From Janthinobacterium aquaticum (GTDB lineage: Bacteria > Pseudomonadota > Gammaproteobacteria > Burkholderiales > Burkholderiaceae_D), in contig NZ_WFLK01000009.1 of NCBI RefSeq assembly GCF_009208565.1, forward strand, positions 1-64,000: 64,000 bases of DNA, written 5' to 3'. The notes beneath the pieces are model-generated. The model searched no databases. It was not told where the DNA came from and saw nothing but the letters and a program-made list of their open reading frames with translations. The position numbers and the translations under genes are program-made. The first letter of the stretch is position 1, and each line of letters opens with the position of its first letter. Shown in pieces: positions 44,927 through 54,340 of the stretch.

Positions 44927-47236
44927 ATGCAGAATAGAGTCAATAACAAGGGGATGCTCGGCAGGGCATATCAATGGCTGGCGCTGCTGGTAGTGGGCAC
45001 GCTGCTGGCGGCATGCGGCGGTGGCGGCGGCGATCCGACCATCGGTGGTGGTAGTGGCAGTGGTAACGGCGGCACGCCGGCCGTGGCCACGACATTGAAA
45101 TTGTCGTTGCTGGGCGCGAGCGGACAAAGCAGCAATGCATTGAGCACTACCGCACCACTGACCGCCCAGGCACTGGTGCTCGATGCCGCTGGTATGCCAG
45201 TGAGCAATATGCTGGTGGCGTTTACCAGCGATGCAACCCTGGTGACCCTGTCGCCCACCAATGGCTCGGCACTGACTGATGCCAAGGGTATTGCCAGCGT
45301 GACCCTTTCGCCCTTCAATGCCACGGTTTCAGGCGCTGGCAAGTTGACAGCTTCCGTCACACCTGCCACCACGGGCGCGACCCCGATTATCGGGGAGGCT
45401 AATTATGTGGTCACGGCGGCACAGCCAGCCGGTGCCAGGATTGCGCTGTCATTGCTCAATGGTGCGTCCGCCAGTAATGCGCTGTCGAACGCAACACCGC
45501 TGACGGCCAAGGCCGTAGTGACCGATCTCGGTGGCAAGCCGATCAGCGGCGCGCTGGTCTTGTTTTCCACCGATAGCAAACTGGCGGCCCTGTCTTCTTC
45601 AACAGGCACTGCGCTGACGGATGCCAGCGGCACGGCCAGCTTGCGGGTCACGCCGGTCAGTCTGCAGGCAAGCGGCGCAGGCTCCCTGCAGGTCAGCACG
45701 ACCGCCAATGGCGCCACTGCCAGCGATCAAGTCAACTATACGCTGAAAGCGACAGAATTGTATGCGCGCAATTTAAGTTTCTTGCCCGACACCATCGCGG
45801 CTTTCGACAGTACCACCATGACGGTTGATATCATCGCTGACGATGGTACCCTGGAGGGTGTTCCATATAACGGTTCTGGTGTCAGCGTCAGATTCAGTTC
45901 ACCCTGCATTCAGTCAGGCAAGGCCAGCGTCGGTGGCGATGTGGTGGCCGTCAATGGCAAGGCAACGGTGGTTTATCGCGACCTCGGCTGCCGCACCGAG
46001 ATGATTATGGCCAGTGTCGTCGGTTCGGATGGCGCGGCCCATAGCATGCTGACGATTGCACCGCAGATGGCGGCGTCGATCCAGTTGATCGACGTGACTC
46101 CGGCCAACAAGTCGATCGTGATCAAGGGACAGGGCGGACTATTGCGCACGGAAACGGCAACCTTGAAATATCGTGTCTATGACACGGCAAACAGGCCGCT
46201 GGCAGGGCAGGAGGTGCTGTTTTCGGTAGACGATGGCTCGCCTGTCACGCTCAATAAAGTATCAGCTTTCAGCGATGTCAATGGGGAAGTCATGACCACG
46301 GTCAATTCCGGTAACCAACCCACCACCTTCCGCGTAAAAGCCTGGCTCAAGTCCAATCTGATGTATTCCTATTCCGACTCCATGCTGGTGACCACCGGCA
46401 GCCCCGTGCAATCGGGATTCTCGCTCAGCGTGGACAAGGCCAATGTCGAAGGATGGCAATATGACAGCGGCACCAATAGCCCGGCCGCCACCGTGTTTGT
46501 CCTGCTGGCAGACCAGGCCGGCAATCCGGTTCCCGATGGCACGCCGGTAGCTTTCCAGACCAATCTGGGCTCGGTGGGATCCTCGAACATGGGTGGTTGC
46601 ATTACCGCCAATGGCGGTTGTTCGGTCGATTTCCGCAGCCAGAATCCGCGCACGGCCAGCAATCCGCCGGTAACGCCATGCAACGATATCAGCAAAGGCG
46701 GCGTGCCCGACAGCACCCAGCCTGGTCTTGCCTCCATCTGCGCAAGCACCAGCGATGGCAGCAAGACCCTGTTCAGGAAAACCACCATTTTCCTCAGCGG
46801 CAGCCGGGCCGAGAATGTCATCATCAATGACACCAACAATCAGGGCAGTTTCAGCGCCAAGCTGACTGGCGCGCAATATAACCTTGGTACGACGGCCAAC
46901 AGCGCGCAGCGCAAATTCAGCCTGAAAATCAGCGACCTGCATGAAAATCCGATGCCATACGGCACGACGGTAACGATCACCGATGCCGTCAATGCAACAG
47001 GCAGCGTGGTGCCGGCAACCATTAACAATGTCTATGCGCACAATGCACAGGGCGTCGATGATCGTACTGGCGCCAACCTCGAAGGCAACCAGGGAAGCTT
47101 CCATGCCGTTACAATTAACAGCCTGACACCGAATACCTGTACCACGTCGGTGAGCAGCACGTTTAATGTGACGGTGACGACGCCGATCGGCAATATCACC
47201 AGCTTTCCGTTTAAACTGGTGTTTTCTTGCCCCTGA
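44927..47236 (+). CDS. Large Ig-like repeat lipoprotein (Big_1/invasin type)
   Basis: The 769-residue surface lipoprotein has a signal ending in LLAAC, followed by a glycine/serine-rich flexible stretch (GGGGGDPTIGGGSGSGNGG). At least two clear ~110-residue Ig-like repeats follow (residues ~55-163 and ~167-275; shared pattern ...SNALS..PLTA.A.V.D..G.P.S..LV.F..D......S...G.ALTDA.G.A...). Further Big_1-like domains follow (PLAGQEVLFSVDDG, NPVPDGTPVAFQTNLG), and the cysteines GGCITANGGC may pair. Start ATG 44927 is chosen over the frame's TTG 44882. It lies 55 bases after pilQ and before aroKB, where other betaproteobacteria have no such gene, and may be co-transcribed with the pilus genes. Its binding partner is unknown. 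Confidence 0.8.
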   Translation: MQNRVNNKGMLGRAYQWLALLVVGTLLAACGGGGGDPTIGGGSGSGNGGTPAVATTLKLSLLGASGQSSNALSTTAPLTAQALVLDAAGMPVSNMLVAFTSDATLVTLSPTNGSALTDAKGIASVTLSPFNATVSGAGKLTASVTPATTGATPIIGEANYVVTAAQPAGARIALSLLNGASASNALSNATPLTAKAVVTDLGGKPISGALVLFSTDSKLAALSSSTGTALTDASGTASLRVTPVSLQASGAGSLQVSTTANGATASDQVNYTLKATELYARNLSFLPDTIAAFDSTTMTVDIIADDGTLEGVPYNGSGVSVRFSSPCIQSGKASVGGDVVAVNGKATVVYRDLGCRTEMIMASVVGSDGAAHSMLTIAPQMAASIQLIDVTPANKSIVIKGQGGLLRTETATLKYRVYDTANRPLAGQEVLFSVDDGSPVTLNKVSAFSDVNGEVMTTVNSGNQPTTFRVKAWLKSNLMYSYSDSMLVTTGSPVQSGFSLSVDKANVEGWQYDSGTNSPAATVFVLLADQAGNPVPDGTPVAFQTNLGSVGSSNMGGCITANGGCSVDFRSQNPRTASNPPVTPCNDISKGGVPDSTQPGLASICASTSDGSKTLFRKTTIFLSGSRAENVIINDTNNQGSFSAKLTGAQYNLGTTANSAQRKFSLKISDLHENPMPYGTTVTITDAVNATGSVVPATINNVYAHNAQGVDDRTGANLEGNQGSFHAVTINSLTPNTCTTSVSSTFNVTVTTPIGNITSFPFKLVFSCP

Positions 47237-47245
47237 GGCAAGTAA

Positions 47246-47275
47246 AGGCGCCGTCGGTGCGGCGCCTGTTATTTT
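47246..47275 (+). terminator. Terminator after the Ig-like lipoprotein
   Basis: AGGCGCCG (47246-47253) / CGGCGCCT (47260-47267) followed by GTTATTTT. It ends right where the next gene begins. Confidence 0.75.
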
Positions 47276-48952
47276 GTGATTGATAGAAAAGTGGCTGAAA
47301 TTTCCAACCGTAACATCTTCCTTGTCGGCCTCATGGGCGCAGGCAAAACCACGATCGGGCGCATTCTGGCCCGCAAGCTGGGCTTGCGCTTTGTCGATTC
47401 CGATCACGAGATCGAAGCGCGCACCGGCGCCTCGATACCGTTGATCTTCGAGATCGAGGGCGAGCCGAGCTTTCGCCGCCGCGAGGCCGAGGTGATCCGC
47501 GAGCTGTGCGGCCAGGAAGGGCTGGTGCTGGCCACCGGCGGCGGCGCCATTCTCAATGCCGAAAGCCGCGCTTTCCTGAAAGAACGCGGCACGGTGATCT
47601 ACCTGCGCGCCAGCGTCAGCAATATCCTGGCGCGTACCAGCCATGACAAGAACCGCCCGCTGCTGCAGACGGCCGACCCGCGCAAAAAGCTTGAAGAACT
47701 GACGGCGCAGCGCGAGCCGCATTACCTGGAAGTGGCCGATATCGTGATCGATACCGGCCGTCCTAACGTACAATCGATGGTCCAGACCATCCTGATGCAG
47801 CTGGCCAGCCTCGAATGCGAGGCGTCGCCCAACTGCGTCATTCATGCAGAGCCTTCGATGAACGAGCAATCCAAAATGTTGTTGAGCGTAGACCTCGACG
47901 AACGCAGCTATCCCATTACCATCGGTCCCGACCTGCTGTTTGATGCCGACGCGCTGGTGCGCCATGTCAGCGGCAACAAGGTTGCCATCGTCACCAATAC
48001 CACCGTCGCGCCGCTGTACCTGGAGCGGTTGCAGACAGCACTGTCGGGCGACGGGCGCGACGTGTTCAGCATCGTGCTGCCGGACGGTGAAGAGTACAAG
48101 AACTGGGCCAGCCTGATGCAGATTTTCGATGCGCTGCTGGCCAACAAGTGCGACCGCAAGACCACCCTGGTGGCGCTGGGCGGCGGCGTGATTGGCGACC
48201 TGACCGGCTACGCTGCTGCAAGCTATATGCGCGGTATCGGCTTCGTGCAGGTGCCCACCACACTGCTGTCGCAGGTCGATTCCTCGGTCGGCGGCAAGAC
48301 CGGCATCAACCATCCGCTGGGCAAGAACATGATCGGCGCGTTCTACCAGCCGCGCGCCGTCTTTGCCGACACCACCACGCTCGACACGCTGCCGGCGCGC
48401 GAGCTGTCGGCCGGCCTGGCCGAAGTGATCAAGCATGGCGCGATTATCGACAGCGTTTTCTTTGACTGGATCGAAGCGAACATCGGCAAGCTGATGGCGC
48501 GCGACAAGGGCGCACTGGCCTACGCGATCGCGCGCTCGTGCGAGATCAAGGCAGATGTGGTGCGCCAGGACGAACGCGAGGGCGGCCTGCGCGCCATTCT
48601 CAATTTCGGCCATACCTTCGGCCACGCCATCGAGGCGGGCATGGGCTACGGCCAGTGGCTGCACGGCGAAGCAGTCGGCTGTGGCATGGTGATGGCGGCC
48701 GACCTGTCGTGCCGCATGGGCCATATCGACCAGGCCACGGTCGAGCGCATGCGCAAGCTGGTGGCCGCTGCCGGTTTGCCGGTCAAGGCACCGGACCTGG
48801 GCACCGCGCGCTGGCTCGAGCTGATGGAAGTGGACAAGAAAAACGAAGGCGGCGCCATCAAGTTCATTCTGTTGAAGCCGCTGGGCAGCCCGGCCATCAC
48901 GGCCGCGCCGCAGGAACTGCTGCTGGCCACGCTGGCCGCCGGAGTGGCCTGA
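47276..48952 (+). CDS. aroKB: Fused shikimate kinase / 3-dehydroquinate synthase (AroK-AroB)
   Basis: One open frame of up to 558 residues joins two shikimate-pathway enzymes. Residues 1-175 are shikimate kinase (Walker [27 protein letters not shown], lid RNRPLL-like NRPLLQ). Residues ~197-558 are 3-dehydroquinate synthase ([58 protein letters not shown] with zinc ligands). About 20 residues link them ([18 protein letters not shown]). The pathway steps are not consecutive (AroB is step 2, AroK step 5). An ATG at 47858 could also start a free AroB. The N-terminus is uncertain: GTG 47276 or GTG 47291. Confidence 0.9.
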   Translation: MIDRKVAEISNRNIFLVGLMGAGKTTIGRILARKLGLRFVDSDHEIEARTGASIPLIFEIEGEPSFRRREAEVIRELCGQEGLVLATGGGAILNAESRAFLKERGTVIYLRASVSNILARTSHDKNRPLLQTADPRKKLEELTAQREPHYLEVADIVIDTGRPNVQSMVQTILMQLASLECEASPNCVIHAEPSMNEQSKMLLSVDLDERSYPITIGPDLLFDADALVRHVSGNKVAIVTNTTVAPLYLERLQTALSGDGRDVFSIVLPDGEEYKNWASLMQIFDALLANKCDRKTTLVALGGGVIGDLTGYAAASYMRGIGFVQVPTTLLSQVDSSVGGKTGINHPLGKNMIGAFYQPRAVFADTTTLDTLPARELSAGLAEVIKHGAIIDSVFFDWIEANIGKLMARDKGALAYAIARSCEIKADVVRQDEREGGLRAILNFGHTFGHAIEAGMGYGQWLHGEAVGCGMVMAADLSCRMGHIDQATVERMRKLVAAAGLPVKAPDLGTARWLELMEVDKKNEGGAIKFILLKPLGSPAITAAPQELLLATLAAGVA

Positions 48953-48953
48953 G

Positions 48954-50090
48954 ATGACGCTTGACGACTTCCTCGCTCCTTACGCGGCCCACTCGGCACA
49001 GGGGCCGGGACGTCGTTTTGACGAAGCGGCGCACGCCTCGCGCAGCCAGTTCCAGCGCGACCGTGACCGCATCATCCACTCGTCGGCGTTTCGCCGGCTC
49101 GAATATAAAACCCAGGTTTTTCTCAATCACGAAGGCGACCTGTTCCGCACGCGCCTGACGCACAGCCTGGAAGTGGCGCAGATCGGCCGCTCGATCGCGC
49201 GCAACCTGCGCCTCAATGAAGACCTGGTCGAAGCCATCGCGCTGGCCCATGACCTGGGCCATACGCCGTTCGGCCATGTCGGCCAGGATGTGCTCAATGA
49301 GTGCATGAAGGAGCACGGCGGCTTCGAGCACAACCTGCAAAGCCTGCGCGTGGTCGACCATCTCGAAGAACACTATGGCGCCTTCGATGGCCTGAACCTG
49401 ATGTTTGAAACGCGTGAAGGCATCCTGAAACACTGCTCGCTGGCCAATGCACGCGAACTGGGTCCGGTAGCGCAGCGCTTTATCGACCGCAGCCAGCCCA
49501 CGCTCGAAGCGCAGCTGACCAACCTGGCCGATGAAATCGCCTACAACAGCCACGATATCGACGATGGCCTGCGCTCTGGCCTGATCACCATCGCCCAACT
49601 GGAGCAAGTGCCGTTCTTCGGCCGCCTGTGGCGCGAGGTGCAGGGCGCTTACCCTGGCCTGTCTGGCCGGCGCGCCATCTATGAAACGCTGCGCCGCCTG
49701 ATCACGGCGCTGGCCGACGACCTGATCGTCACTTCCACCGGCCTGATTGCCGATGCCGCGCCACGCAGCGTGGCAGAAGTGCGCGCCAGCGCGCCGCTGA
49801 TCCGCTTTTCCGACACCATGCGTCTTGAGGCCACCGAGCTCAAACGCTTCCTGCGCACCAATCTGTACCGCCACTACCAGGTCAACCGCATGCGCGTAAA
49901 AGCCAGCCGCATCGTGCGCGAGCTGTATGACAGCTTCATGGCCGAACCGGCGCTGCTGCCGCCTGCCTACCAGCTGCCAGACGCCGGCACCACCGAGCAG
50001 GCGCGCAAGATCGCCGACTATATTGCCGGCATGACCGACCGCTATGCGATTCGCGAACACCGCCGGCTGTATTCGCTTGATGAGTTGTGA
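48954..50090 (+). CDS. dgt: dGTP triphosphohydrolase-like HD-domain protein
   Basis: The 378-residue HD-superfamily nucleotide hydrolase of the Dgt-like type hydrolyses dNTPs to nucleosides and triphosphate in characterised members. Metal-site motifs are [17 protein letters not shown] and [11 protein letters not shown], plus [16 protein letters not shown]. It starts one base after the aroKB stop, so it is in the same operon, as is common in Burkholderiales. A REP element follows four bases after its stop. Confidence 0.92.
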   Translation: MTLDDFLAPYAAHSAQGPGRRFDEAAHASRSQFQRDRDRIIHSSAFRRLEYKTQVFLNHEGDLFRTRLTHSLEVAQIGRSIARNLRLNEDLVEAIALAHDLGHTPFGHVGQDVLNECMKEHGGFEHNLQSLRVVDHLEEHYGAFDGLNLMFETREGILKHCSLANARELGPVAQRFIDRSQPTLEAQLTNLADEIAYNSHDIDDGLRSGLITIAQLEQVPFFGRLWREVQGAYPGLSGRRAIYETLRRLITALADDLIVTSTGLIADAAPRSVAEVRASAPLIRFSDTMRLEATELKRFLRTNLYRHYQVNRMRVKASRIVRELYDSFMAEPALLPPAYQLPDAGTTEQARKIADYIAGMTDRYAIREHRRLYSLDEL

Positions 50091-50094
50091 CCAT

Positions 50095-50194
50095 GTAGGT
50101 CGGATTAGCGGGGCAAAGCCCCGCGTAATCCGACAACACCACCGACGCTAACAATGTTGTCGGATTACGGCCCAAAGGGCCTAATCCGACCTAC
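50095..50194 (+). repeat. REP-like paired palindrome, copy 2
   Basis: It has the same architecture as the copy at 22611: GTAGGTCGGATTA at the left end, TAATCCGACCTAC at the right, two hairpin units with centres GCGGGGCAAAGCCCCGC and CGGCCCAAAGGGCC. The inter-unit spacer ends in AACAATGTT, as in copy 1. It lies between the convergent genes dgt and mutY, and its stems could end transcription from both sides. Confidence 0.85.
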
Positions 50195-50213
50195 CTCCCG
50201 CCGCCTCATATTT

Positions 50214-51368
50214 TCAAAACATGCTGCGCTGCACCGCTTGGCTGTCGCCGCACAGGTCGAGCAGCAGTTTCTTGACCGGCGCAGGCAGGGCTGCGTCTGC
50301 CAGTTTGTCGCTGTCCAGCCATACAAAACCGGCTTCGCCTGCGAGCAAGTTGCGATGCGCCAGCGTAATACGACAGGGCACGATATGCAGCTTGTAGTGA
50401 GTAAAGACATGCACGATCGGCAGCAGCGTTTCCACTGATTCGATTTCGCCAAACGGCGCCACGGCGCGCGTCAACGCCTGCTGGTCGATGGCGGGAAGCA
50501 CGCTGCCGGTGTTGTGCAGCACATGGCCATCGAGTTCAGGCAGCGACAGCAGGCCGCCCCAGATGCCGGTACCCGGGCGCAGTTCCAGCAGCACCTGGCC
50601 CTGGTCGATCACCACCAGCATGACAGCATGCTTTTCGGGGCTGGTTTTTTTCGGCTTGCGCACAGGTAGGTCTTTGGTGCGGCCGGTGGCGTAGGCAACG
50701 CAGCGCGCCTGCAACGGGCAGCGCCCGCAGGCCGGGCTGCTGCGCGTGCAGACGGTGGCGCCCAGGTCCATCAGCCCTTGCGTATAGGCTTCGATGCCGG
50801 TTGCCGGCAGCAGCGCTTCGGCGCGCCGCCACATATCCTGCTCGACCTTTTTTTCGCCGGGAAAAGCGTCGATGCCGAACACGCGCGCAAATACGCGCTT
50901 GACGTTGCCGTCCATAATGGCTGCGCGCGTGCCGCTGGAAAAGGCGGCAATCGCCGCCGCCGTCGAGCGCCCGATGCCGGGCAGTTCGGCCAGCAGCGCG
51001 GGGTCGGCGGGGAACACGCCATCGTACTGCGCCACCACCTGCTGCGCACACTTGTGCAGGTTGCGCGCGCGCGTGTAGTAGCCCAGGCCGCTCCACTGCG
51101 CCATCACGTCTTCCACCGGCGCTGCCGCCAGGTCGCGCAGGGTCGGGAAGCGTTCGAGAAAGCGCGCATAGTAGCCGAGCACTGCCGACACCTGGGTCTG
51201 CTGCAGCATGATTTCGGACAGCCACACCAGATAGGCGTTGCGCGTGTTCTGCCAGGGCAGCGTATGGCGGCCATGCTGCTTTTGCCAGTCGATGACGGCA
51301 GCGGAGAAACTCGGGTCGGTATAGTCTTCAAGCGTGGTGAGCGAGAGCGGGTGCAGCAAACGTTTCAT
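50214..51368 (-). CDS. mutY: A/G-specific adenine glycosylase MutY
   Basis: MutY removes adenine mispaired with 8-oxoguanine. It is 384 residues: EndoIII-type domain with WLSEIMLQQTQVSAVLGYY, helix-hairpin-helix LAELPGIGRSTAAAI and the catalytic aspartate region IMDGNVKRV; the 4Fe-4S loop CTRSSPACGRCPLQARC (C-x6-C-x2-C-x5-C); and a C-terminal MutT-like 8-oxoG recognition domain. It is the last gene of the mutM-GTPase-mutY group, 33 bases after the GTPase. Confidence 0.96.
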   Translation of the reverse strand: MKRLLHPLSLTTLEDYTDPSFSAAVIDWQKQHGRHTLPWQNTRNAYLVWLSEIMLQQTQVSAVLGYYARFLERFPTLRDLAAAPVEDVMAQWSGLGYYTRARNLHKCAQQVVAQYDGVFPADPALLAELPGIGRSTAAAIAAFSSGTRAAIMDGNVKRVFARVFGIDAFPGEKKVEQDMWRRAEALLPATGIEAYTQGLMDLGATVCTRSSPACGRCPLQARCVAYATGRTKDLPVRKPKKTSPEKHAVMLVVIDQGQVLLELRPGTGIWGGLLSLPELDGHVLHNTGSVLPAIDQQALTRAVAPFGEIESVETLLPIVHVFTHYKLHIVPCRITLAHRNLLAGEAGFVWLDSDKLADAALPAPVKKLLLDLCGDSQAVQRSMF

Positions 51369-51401
51369 GCAGATTCCAGAAATTCAATAGGTAAGGTGGT
51401 C

Positions 51402-53315
51402 TCAGGCGTCGATGGCCTGGCGCAATAGCGCCGCCAGCTGCGCCAGTTGCTGCCGGTCGCGTTCCAGCGCCGCCAGGCTGGCCTCGAAGGAGGCGATCTT
51501 CTGCTCCAGCGTGCCGGTGGCGTCGTGGATGCGCTGGATCGACGCAAAGCGCAGTTTCAGCTGTTCCTTGTAGTCGACGATCTGCGCTTCGAGCGGCGCC
51601 ATGATGACTTTCAGCCAGGCGCTGGCGTCGTCGTTGGCCTCGGTAAAACTGCGCCGCACGCGCGAGGCGATGGTGTCGAAAAACTTCTCCATCAGCACCA
51701 CGCGGCTGGTAGTCAGCAGTGTCGCGGTGCCGAACTGCTGGTGGTAGGCCGCCTCGATATCGCTGATCTGCTGGCGGTAGCGCGCCAGTGTAAAGGGCAT
51801 CGGCGTGGCCAGCGTCAGGCCGTGTTCGGCGGCGAATTTGCGGTACATGCCAGCCATCATGTCGGCAATCTCGGCGGTCTTGCGCTCCGAGCGGTCCAGG
51901 TTCTGGCCGATGCGCTCAAAATACTGGCGCACTGCTTCGCGCAGGCCCGTAAAGAAGCGGCTGCGCTGCATGGCCAGGCGCACCGCGTCGATATCGTCGC
52001 GCACGATATCCATGCCCAGGCTGGTATAGAGTTCGGTTGACAGGCGCGTAAATACCGCGCGCGTGGCCTGCAGCTTGAACACGCTGCTGTCAAACTGCTT
52101 TTTCTCGATATCGACACGGCGCATCATGTGCGCGATCACGCTCTGGTTCTTGCCGCGCAGGCTATGGAGTTCATGCAATTGCTCAGCGATGCCACGCGCA
52201 CGCGCAGTGCACTGCACCTGCTGCGCAGCGAGGATGGCGGCCAGGTCGAAGTCGAGCTGGTGGCGGATAATGTTCTTGCGCGCCGGGATCAGCTCATTGA
52301 ACAGCGCCGCTTCGAGCGGCAGCAGCCGGCTTTTTTCCAGCAGCGCATGATCGTGGTTGATCTTGCCCACCAGCGCCTTTTGCGCCGAGACGGGAAACAC
52401 CTGCGCCTCGTCGAGCGCCAGGAGGTGCGCCACGCTGGCCTGCTGGCGCGCGATCGCCTGCGATACTTCCTCGCTGGCGCGCAATTCGTCCCACATGCTG
52501 TCGATCTTGTTGAGCACCACCAGCCGGCCCGTACCCTTTGCGCCATCGGCACCGATATGGTTGCGCCACACTTCGATATCGCTGCGCGTCACGCCCGTGT
52601 CGGCGGCCAGGATAAACAGCACCGCATGCGCATTGGGAATCAGGTTGAGCGTCAGTTCGGGCTCGGTGCCGATGGCGTTCAGGCCCGGCGTGTCGAGTAT
52701 CACCAGCCCCTGCTTCAACAGCGGATGCGGGAAGTTGATGATGGCGTGGCGCCACATGGAAATTTCCACCAGACCGTCCTCGCCCAGCATGGCGCTGGCG
52801 TCGGCGTCATCGGCGTCATACAGGCCATAGCGCGTGGCATCTTCGACGCTGACGCGGCGCGTCAGGCTGACCTGGCGCACCGCTTCCTGCATGTCGTCGC
52901 CGGCATCGAGATTGAGTGGTAGCACGGTCCAGGCGCCGGGCAGGTCGCGGTAGTCGCTGGTCGACAGATTGTGCGCGCGCGTCTCGATTGGCAACAGCCG
53001 GATCGACGGCTCCCAGCCTGCGTGGTACAGCAGTTCGGTCGGACACATGGTGGTGCGCCCCGCGCCCGAGGGCAGGATGCGCTGGCCGTAATCGGCAAAG
53101 AAAATGGCGTTGATCAGTTCGGATTTGCCGCGCGAGAACTCGGCCACGAAGGCCACCGACAGGCGGTCGTCAAGCAGGCGCGACAGGCAGCGCGCCAGGC
53201 GCAGCCCGGTCGCGCCGTCGACCAGTGCGGCGGCCTGCGCGGCCTGCTGGTAAGCCTGCAGGGCCGTGCGCACATCCTGGCGCCAAGCGCTGTACTGTTC
53301 CAGATCCCTGACCAT
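51402..53315 (-). CDS. Dynamin-like GTPase
   Basis: The 637-residue dynamin-superfamily protein has G1 AEFSRGKSE (GKS at 63-65; alanine replaces the usual first glycine), G2 in GRTTMCPTE, G3 DTPGL (208-212) and G4 NKID (269-272). Long helical regions follow (~340-637) that would form the neck and trunk. There is no obvious transmembrane paddle. Bacterial dynamin-like proteins act in membrane remodelling or repair; the function here is unknown. It sits between mutM (34 bases) and mutY (33 bases) on one strand, a tight operon of oxidative DNA repair genes around a membrane-type GTPase. Confidence 0.85.
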   Translation of the reverse strand: MVRDLEQYSAWRQDVRTALQAYQQAAQAAALVDGATGLRLARCLSRLLDDRLSVAFVAEFSRGKSELINAIFFADYGQRILPSGAGRTTMCPTELLYHAGWEPSIRLLPIETRAHNLSTSDYRDLPGAWTVLPLNLDAGDDMQEAVRQVSLTRRVSVEDATRYGLYDADDADASAMLGEDGLVEISMWRHAIINFPHPLLKQGLVILDTPGLNAIGTEPELTLNLIPNAHAVLFILAADTGVTRSDIEVWRNHIGADGAKGTGRLVVLNKIDSMWDELRASEEVSQAIARQQASVAHLLALDEAQVFPVSAQKALVGKINHDHALLEKSRLLPLEAALFNELIPARKNIIRHQLDFDLAAILAAQQVQCTARARGIAEQLHELHSLRGKNQSVIAHMMRRVDIEKKQFDSSVFKLQATRAVFTRLSTELYTSLGMDIVRDDIDAVRLAMQRSRFFTGLREAVRQYFERIGQNLDRSERKTAEIADMMAGMYRKFAAEHGLTLATPMPFTLARYRQQISDIEAAYHQQFGTATLLTTSRVVLMEKFFDTIASRVRRSFTEANDDASAWLKVIMAPLEAQIVDYKEQLKLRFASIQRIHDATGTLEQKIASFEASLAALERDRQQLAQLAALLRQAIDA

Positions 53316-53349
53316 ATGCCTGCCTTTACGGTGACTGATTGTTGACGGC

Positions 53350-54186
53350 TTACTTCTGGCAATTCACGCAATAGAACGTCGAGCGCTGGCCCTGCACGAT
53401 CTGGCGGATCGGCGCGGCGCAGACGCGGCACGGCTGGCCGGTGCGGTTGTAGACGAAATACGTTTGCTGGAAATAGCCGGACTGCCCGTTGACGTTGATG
53501 AAGTCGCGCAGCGTGCTGCCGCCCTGGATAATCGCTTCGGCCAGCACCTCGCGGATGGCCTGCGCCAGTTTTTCATAGCGCGCCAGCCCGATGCGCCGCG
53601 CCGGCGTCTTCGGATTGATGCCGGCCCGGAACAGGCTTTCGGAACAATAGATATTGCCCACGCCGACCACGATATCGCCGGCCAGCAGCACCTGCTTGAT
53701 ATTGGTATTGCGGTTGCGCGTTTTTTCAAACAGCAGCTGGCCCGTAAAGCCGTCTTCCAGCGGCTCGACGCCCAGGCCGCGCAGCAGCACGTGGCTGTCG
53801 AGCGGGCCGTCGGCGGCGTCATGCCACAGCACGGCGCCGAAGCGGCGCGGATCGGTCATGCGCAGCGCTTGGGTGCTGCCGTCGGCGTTTTCCACGATCA
53901 GGTCGATATGATCGTGTTTTTGCACCTCGGTCTCGGGCGGCAGCACGCGCAAGTGACCCGACATGCCCAGGTGGATGATCAGCGTGCCATGCTGGAAGTG
54001 GATCAGCAGATATTTGCCGCGCCGGCCGGTGGCGCTGATGGTCTGGCCCGACAGCTGTTCGCCCAGCGCAGTCGGGAACGGCCAGCGCAGGCCGTCGCGG
54101 CGCAGCACCACCTTGCGCACGGCGCGTCCTTCGATATGGGGCGCGACACCGCGCCGTGTAACTTCGACTTCTGGCAATTCTGGCAT
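53350..54186 (-). CDS. mutM: Formamidopyrimidine-DNA glycosylase MutM (Fpg)
   Basis: MutM excises 8-oxoguanine and formamidopyrimidines and nicks the abasic site. It is 278 residues with the catalytic N-terminus MPELPEVEV (Pro2, Glu3), lysine region [18 protein letters not shown], and the C-terminal zinc finger [16 protein letters not shown]. It is complete. It is first in the minus-strand group with the dynamin-like gene and mutY. Confidence 0.97.
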   Translation of the reverse strand: MPELPEVEVTRRGVAPHIEGRAVRKVVLRRDGLRWPFPTALGEQLSGQTISATGRRGKYLLIHFQHGTLIIHLGMSGHLRVLPPETEVQKHDHIDLIVENADGSTQALRMTDPRRFGAVLWHDAADGPLDSHVLLRGLGVEPLEDGFTGQLLFEKTRNRNTNIKQVLLAGDIVVGVGNIYCSESLFRAGINPKTPARRIGLARYEKLAQAIREVLAEAIIQGGSTLRDFINVNGQSGYFQQTYFVYNRTGQPCRVCAAPIRQIVQGQRSTFYCVNCQK

Positions 54187-54340
54187 AGGGCAGTGAGGAA
54201 TAAAGGATCAAAACACAGGCAGGGCCAACCGCGGCAGCGCAGGGCGCCGCGCAATCGTATATATTTCGTTACACACGTGAAGCCACGCAAAACACGGCCA
54301 GGGCGTAGAATCAGCTTTTGCCGTTCAGCCAGGATATGCC

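Noticed and set aside
46262-48724. 820-residue minus-strand frame across the Ig-like lipoprotein gene and aroKB
   Set aside because: It is antisense to two clearly coding genes and has shadow-frame composition without recognisable domains.
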